From: Strongylocentrotus purpuratus
Taxonomy: Eukaryota; Echinodermata; Echinoidea; Camarodonta; Strongylocentrotidae
Length of the DNA stretch: 64,000 nucleotides
Direction of reading: 5' to 3'
Assembly: GCF_000002235.5 (NCBI RefSeq)
Contig: NW_022145595.1
Coordinates: 28,151,162 to 28,215,161, forward strand
A model generated the notes under the pieces. The model had not been told where the DNA came from. It made no database searches and saw only the letters and a list, made by a program, of their open reading frames with translations. Positions 58,691-64,000 of the stretch are shown piece by piece. Made by a program: the position numbers and the translations under genes. Every line of letters starts with the position of its first letter. Position 1 is the stretch's first letter.

Positions 58691-61080
58691 CAAGAATACA
58701 CAATATTATTCAGTACAAAATAACATTATGTTACGTTATGTTACGTTACAAAATCAAAATTACAGTTGTTACGAATAAATGAATAAATCAACTTAATCTA
58801 ACTTAAATTGTGCTAACCCTGTATTGATAGTGATTGAGTGTAGATAGTGAACTAGCTGATATAGATGTAGTTTTGTTATAAATATTGAATCAATGTGGAT
58901 CTATTTTTCTATCAGATATAGTATATTGATAGTTTCAATACTTAGGAATTATTTCAGCATCCATTGAGCTTTTTAGCTCAATTTGTGGCATGATAAGAAG
59001 AAAGTTCTATCCAATCATGAATTAAATTCCACTTTACATAAACGCTAATTTATGTGATTTCTAAATGACATGTGACGTCTTTTTTAGGAATTTAATTGTT
59101 GATTTAGGAATTAATTTAGGCATAGAGAAACTTTTCTCAATTATATTTTATCTGTTGAAAGCCAGAAGGGTATAGTATTATTGAGAGTGATAAACTTTTA
59201 CACACCCTTAAAACTCTAACTGACAATTTCATCTTAGCTAAATAATGATGTGCTATTTCTGAGATGCCAACTTTCGGGGGCCTCCTTTTTCCTTTTTCTT
59301 TTGGGGAATATTTTCCTCATTTTATGAGTCACCTCTTTGTATTATTATCTGGCTTTAGCATGGCTGCCATTATGGCGCTCAAGCATTTCAAGGAATTAAT
59401 TCATGCCAGGTGTTGTCAGGTATTGGTATTCTTCAAATCAATCTAATAAATAGACATGTCTTGCATGAAGTTTTGGATTGTTAAACAGAATCAGCATGTC
59501 CTATAGTGTATATTATCTGACTTTGGCTGAAGAGGTTTCTTTCATAATATAAACCCCTCAAAAGAGTTTGGGAAGTCAAGTTGATCAATTATAGCTCTTT
59601 TATCCCATGCCTAAAAAATCATAACAAATGGCATATCATTTTAAAAAGGAATAAACAGACTTTCTAATGATACTAAACACAGTGATGATCATACCAGGGC
59701 AAGAGAGGTATAATCAACATACTTGATATTCCAAACTTTTTAAAGGATTTACATGTATATATTTTGACATCTTGAAAATGCACTTGATAATTTCTTTGCC
59801 AAAATAACATTGCAGTGGTTTCCTTCTGTGCTTTGAAAAAAGATCTCTTGACTGCTAGGGTGTGTAATGGATTTATTTTTCACTTTCTAAAGTTTTTCTA
59901 AAATTTTTAACTTAAAAATGGAGTAATAATCCTTCTGTTAAATTCATGTTCAGTCCAGAATATTGAGATCCCGCAGTCTTAGCAGAATGCTCTAAATTTG
60001 TTTTCAGTTGTGTCAGAAAATACTTAATGTCTTGCGTTATTGCAATGGGGTATTGATGGGGCAATGATTTGTTTGAATGTCACAGGCCTTGGGGAAGATT
60101 TTTCTCATATGATTGCGACATGTATCTTGGCATTACGACCATAATGTTGATGCCATTTTATTTTCTTTATTTTGTGAAAGTTTACTAACATTTTGTGTTT
60201 TATGCAAATAAATGGTGCAAAAAAAAACACCTAACCTCAAATTGTGTGTTGATACTGTTATATTTGCTGTATCATGATGAATTTAGTTTTTTATGTTCTG
60301 GAGAGTTAGGTGAAAAGTGAAGGCGAGTTTGCGCTAAAGAGTCCCAAAGTTTTGTCAAAAATTGTCAAGATTGCTATTTCCAGAATATTTTGTGCTAAAC
60401 AATGGCATGGTGATCACACCTGCCCCAAACACTGAATTAATTTTGCGGTGAACCTTGTGTGCAGGTTCTGTTGTTTAGAAACAGTAACCTGGGCAGCGTT
60501 TCGTAAGTATAAGTGCACTGACGGACAGCACATAGAAACGTATGAAGTTTAACAGGACTAGTGAATATGATGATAGTAGCACTTTGGCATTCTATTCATT
60601 GGAATGAAATGTGATCAAACAGCTACAGTGGGCCTCAACAAAAATTAACAGCCAAAATTTGGGGGGGGGGGGGGGGGTCGAGTTGAAAAAGGTTGAGAAG
60701 CGGACCTGAGGAGGATTCATCTCATTTGATAGAAGAAATTGATGAAAAAAATTTCTGTGTGGACCATTTTTCACATTGTGAGACTTAACATTGTCATTTC
60801 AGTATTGCAAGTCAACTTACTAAATTATTCAAAATTATACTTTGAAGGTACAGTCTGTTATGAACTTGTAGAGAAATTAATTTCCTGATGTGAATATTAA
60901 CCCCCAACTTATTAGAGGAGGAGGAAGAGAAGAATATAAGGATACTGATTACCATCGGATCAAATTTACCCTTTGACTTTGGCTTCTTAGCTGTTTATAA
61001 TTGACAAGGACTGCAAATACAGAATGTTGCTATAATAGTCTACATGTATTTTCGTAAAGTAACCAAATTTAATGCATACA
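58691..61080. other. Non-coding, no recognisable gene
   Basis: AT-rich with a poly-G run at 60661-60677. I find no exon with both splice sites and coding character. Confidence 0.45.
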
Positions 61081-61244
61081 TCTTTGTGAAGTGCCTCGAT
61101 ACAAACTATTTCATTCACCTGACAGAATCCGAACTGCATACATTAGTTGTTGCCAAGTAGGACAAACATGACTTGCCCTATCTAGCAACACTTAATATAT
61201 GCAGTTTGAATTCTAACTATTGTATTGAGGCACTTCACAAAGAC
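61081..61244. mobile_element. 164-bp foldback
   Basis: Left tctttgtgaagtgcctcgat and right attgaggcacttcacaaaga are inverted with one mismatch. Inner segments also pair (cgaactgcatacatta / taatatatgcagtttg). Confidence 0.8.
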
Positions 61245-62724
61245 TTGTATTACAAGCAATAATAAGAACATACAAAATCAATATGCATCTATCTATATGT
61301 GTAATTTATTCATCTCGTGTGCACACACAATATCACTATATCACTCATGAATATCATGAATAATCACCACTCTCCATTGGGACAATAATGTTTATGAGAT
61401 TGAAGGAAAGAAACACTTATAATGTTTATACCAAAAGAGGGCAGCATATAGCCTCACTAGTAATCAAAATAATACTCTTGAGCATACACTCGGGCTTCAC
61501 AGGTGCTGTACGAGTGTTATATCCTTTGTTTATGTGACACTTGAATGCGACTAAAACGATATTGAAACATGGTGGCAGAGGTGAAAGTTTTTATATTTTC
61601 CTACAACAGAGCTTCTTCTTTTCCTAGAAGTTGACTATACATGTAGCTGATTTCACACGGATATCACCTAATTTTTTTTGAGAGAGTCAATCTTCTTTTG
61701 CCTTTCAAGAATTGCACAAAATACTGCACCTGTATATAAACATAGTCATGACAACTGCCTTCATAACTGACTATGTGAGCCTATATCTTATTTGGTAGAA
61801 GGCTGATAACACACTTATTATTGTACATATACATCTCAGATTCAAATGGCTGAACAATATAATGTTTTTGATACATGTAGAGAAAGTGAGAGGAGAAAAT
61901 ACATATATTTGATAATTACAATCCCTACATCACTAAAGAATGCACTGATCATAAGAGATTACTGGTGTGCAACAATCAAAGATTATGTAGAGGGGTGAGT
62001 TGCAGGGCAAAATGGATTTATATTTGCAACTAGAAAATAAACTACATAATACATGCATTTTTTTAAAGATGTAGTGGAAATGTTAAATTCTAATAAATAC
62101 AAGTTCATATTCGATAAGCCAAACTTCCAAGCTCATCACAGAAGAAATCAGTAATATTTTTTGGGGGTTAAAAATAAAATGGAACATATTCCTCGATTTA
62201 AATCACACAGACATATTGTTATAATGATAATAGCTTTAATAAGGCTAGTATCTCTTAATTTAAGTATTACACTTTAGTTATGTGGTTATATTACAATGCA
62301 ATACATATGGATACATCATTAACCAAGTACATTGCCACAATAAGATGATTAAAATCACACAGCTACGTAACGGGCAAGTTTGCATTTCGAAGTTTCTCTG
62401 TCGATTTGATAAACTAGCATAAAAGGTCACTTTGTCATTTAATAAAGTGATAGTAAAGTTTACAAGAAAGATTATTTAAATTCCCCTTTAAAATATATAT
62501 ATCTTTTACAATTTTAATTCATCAGACTAGAAGGTTATATATGTATGTCAGATGAGTGTTTTCTAATTACATCATTATAAATGTATTACCTTGTTATAAT
62601 AATAATAATAATACATCTTGTTTACACTGGGTGGCCTCATCATTATTAATAATGTTCTCCCTGAGGGCCTTGCAGTCATATCATTAACCCGCTTACGCGG
62701 AAAAGGTGTTCAAACATCCAAGGA

Positions 62725-62830
62725 ATTTCTTAATAATAATAATAATAATATTGGCATTTATATAGCGCTCTTACAGACATACATGTGTATCACAGCGCTT
62801 TACAACATTACATTACTTAATTGACATTGA
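62725..62830. repeat. (AAT)n microsatellite with TTTATATAGCGC element
   Basis: aataataataataatattggcatttatatagcgctcttac, same family as 58550-58690. Confidence 0.65.
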
Positions 62831-63197
62831 TAGCAAACAATAAAATTACGTACACAAAAATATATAAATTCAACTATTAAAGAGAAAGGTTTTCAAGGAA
62901 CGTTGAAAGATAGCGAGAGAAGGAGAAGATCGTACAGCCTACCAGGTACCCATTTACCTCACCAGGGTGGAGAGTTGCAAATGTAGATTAATATCTTTCT
63001 AATATCTTGTTAATTACCAATACATAACCTAGCTTCCTCACCCATTGCACAGCATTAACACTACTCAGATCATAAATCATCATCATCATTGCTTTTCATT
63101 AGTTCATTATCATCTAGATACTAGATGATAAAATCTTTGCTTTCAATATCAAAAGCAATATACCAATCAATTTGATTGATAAATGCTTGAACCTTAG

Positions 63198-63521
63198 GCT
63201 TTCAGCTTAGCTAACATCATCATTATCGATGCTAGTCCTCTTGCCTTCACAAAACTGCTAGTACCCCTTAAGGATCGTTCAGATGCGGTAAACCGTCGCA
63301 AAAAAGCTGCCACGTTTTCTGAACGTGTATATGAATGGCAACTGCACGCAACAAAGGTCCTTTGTGTATTCAGAGAGCTCTGCGCTATAAAGAGACAAAA
63401 GATTGGTAATGTACCAAATAATTTTACCCCAAGGAAACCAGTTTTTCCTTTTAGAAATTTGGAAAAGATTATTACTGATGAAGTTAAATCGCTCCTAACA
63501 TCATACATCAAGACCAAATGA
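63198..63521 (+). CDS. Unrecognised open stretch, possible terminal exon of another gene
   Basis: 107 codons open without an ATG, from just after an in-frame TAG at 63195-63197 to a TGA at 63519-63521. Possible acceptors are ccttag/g (63197) and tttcag/c (63205), though the pyrimidine tract is weak. The product has mixed, protein-like composition (LAFTKLLVPLKDRSDAVNRR, FSERVYEWQLHATKVLCVFR, NFTPRKPVFPFRNLEKIITD). I do not recognise a family. It may be an exon of a plus-strand gene whose other exons are not evident here, or a remnant of a mobile element. An antisense frame is also open over the same stretch but reads less like a protein. Confidence 0.4.
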   Translation, partial: AFSLANIIIIDASPLAFTKLLVPLKDRSDAVNRRKKAATFSERVYEWQLHATKVLCVFRELCAIKRQKIGNVPNNFTPRKPVFPFRNLEKIITDEVKSLLTSYIKTK

Positions 63522-64000
63522 GATGAAAACTTGCCTTACAAAATATTTCACGTTGACAAGCTGGTAGATTTGATGGCACTATAAGGGCCATCTACTTAAC
63601 AACAGCTACTATCTGACAACCATGCATCTTTGGTTCTTCTGGAACCTGTATATCTAATATAAGCAATTGGATATAGATTTAATTTTCGCACAGAGTAATA
63701 AAATGTTGATATTCATTCATTGAATACCAGCCTGAGATAATTAGGGGAGTGGAGGGAGTCTACTGAAAATATGTGTTACATCAAAATCCAATAGTATAAA
63801 ACAGGATAATTCCGTATCTATCAAGATCCGCATCAGGCACCATTCAACTCAATATATATGAAGTAGTCTAGCTATGGCAGATCATTCTTGAGTAACAATT
63901 ACAAATTCATTTAGCCATTATCTACTTGTATGCAGAACAATAACTGAAACTTGATTCACACTACAAAATATAATATAATATAACTTTCACACAAAAGGCT

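Overview
This is eukaryotic, metazoan DNA: short exons with GT/AG introns in consistent phase, an AT-rich background and many transposon-derived repeats. Gene content (a giant EGF/SEA membrane protein, a mitochondrial MTHFD2) and the repeat landscape (tRNA-derived SINEs, hairpin MITEs, truncated non-LTR elements with short tandem tails, (AAT)n elements) suggest a marine invertebrate deuterostome. An echinoderm such as a sea urchin is my best guess, but this is inference. No bacterial, viral or CRISPR content was seen.

Region 1 (1-29093, + strand) is the 3' part of one large gene whose 5' end lies outside the window. It opens with a tandem array of 92 complete, almost identical 114-bp exons (126-22281). 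Each encodes one 38-residue EGF domain bounded by phase-1 introns of about 126-128 bp. Introns are as similar between units as exons, and the array carries nested higher-order duplications with offsets of 2,168, 3,127 and 7,224 bp. After the array come a diverged EGF exon, a short EGF-like exon, two exons making a SEA-like domain with a G-S-x-x-V cleavage-type motif, a calcium-binding EGF exon, a transmembrane exon and two small cytoplasmic exons ending at 29093. All junctions keep frame. The product is inferred to be a very long, O-fucosylatable EGF stalk on a single-pass membrane protein.

Region 2 (29094-46500) is repeat-rich. It holds the probable 3' UTR, three copies of a 319-bp terminal-inverted-repeat element, and a structurally intact 2.67-kb DNA transposon (32845-35510) with a 363-residue Tc1/mariner/IS630-like transposase and 34-bp terminal repeats. 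It also has a hAT-type MITE with an 8-bp target duplication, a decayed sulfotransferase-like gene (36801-39777) whose intron is full of insertions, a 755-bp foldback built from SINE-like arms, a 5'-truncated non-LTR reverse transcriptase (41867-43004) and a degenerate minisatellite (45884-46505).

Region 3 (46500-57084, + strand) is a complete six-exon gene for mitochondrial methylenetetrahydrofolate dehydrogenase/cyclohydrolase (MTHFD2-like, 336 residues), preceded by a CpG-rich stretch. Its introns hold several foldback/MITE insertions, including a CpG-rich 734-bp element with a perfect 45-nt palindrome and a three-layer nested insertion.

Region 4 (57085-64000) is mostly non-coding repeats, with one unrecognised open stretch near the end (63198-63521) that may be the last exon of another gene. 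The two main genes share no obvious pathway; they are simply neighbours.
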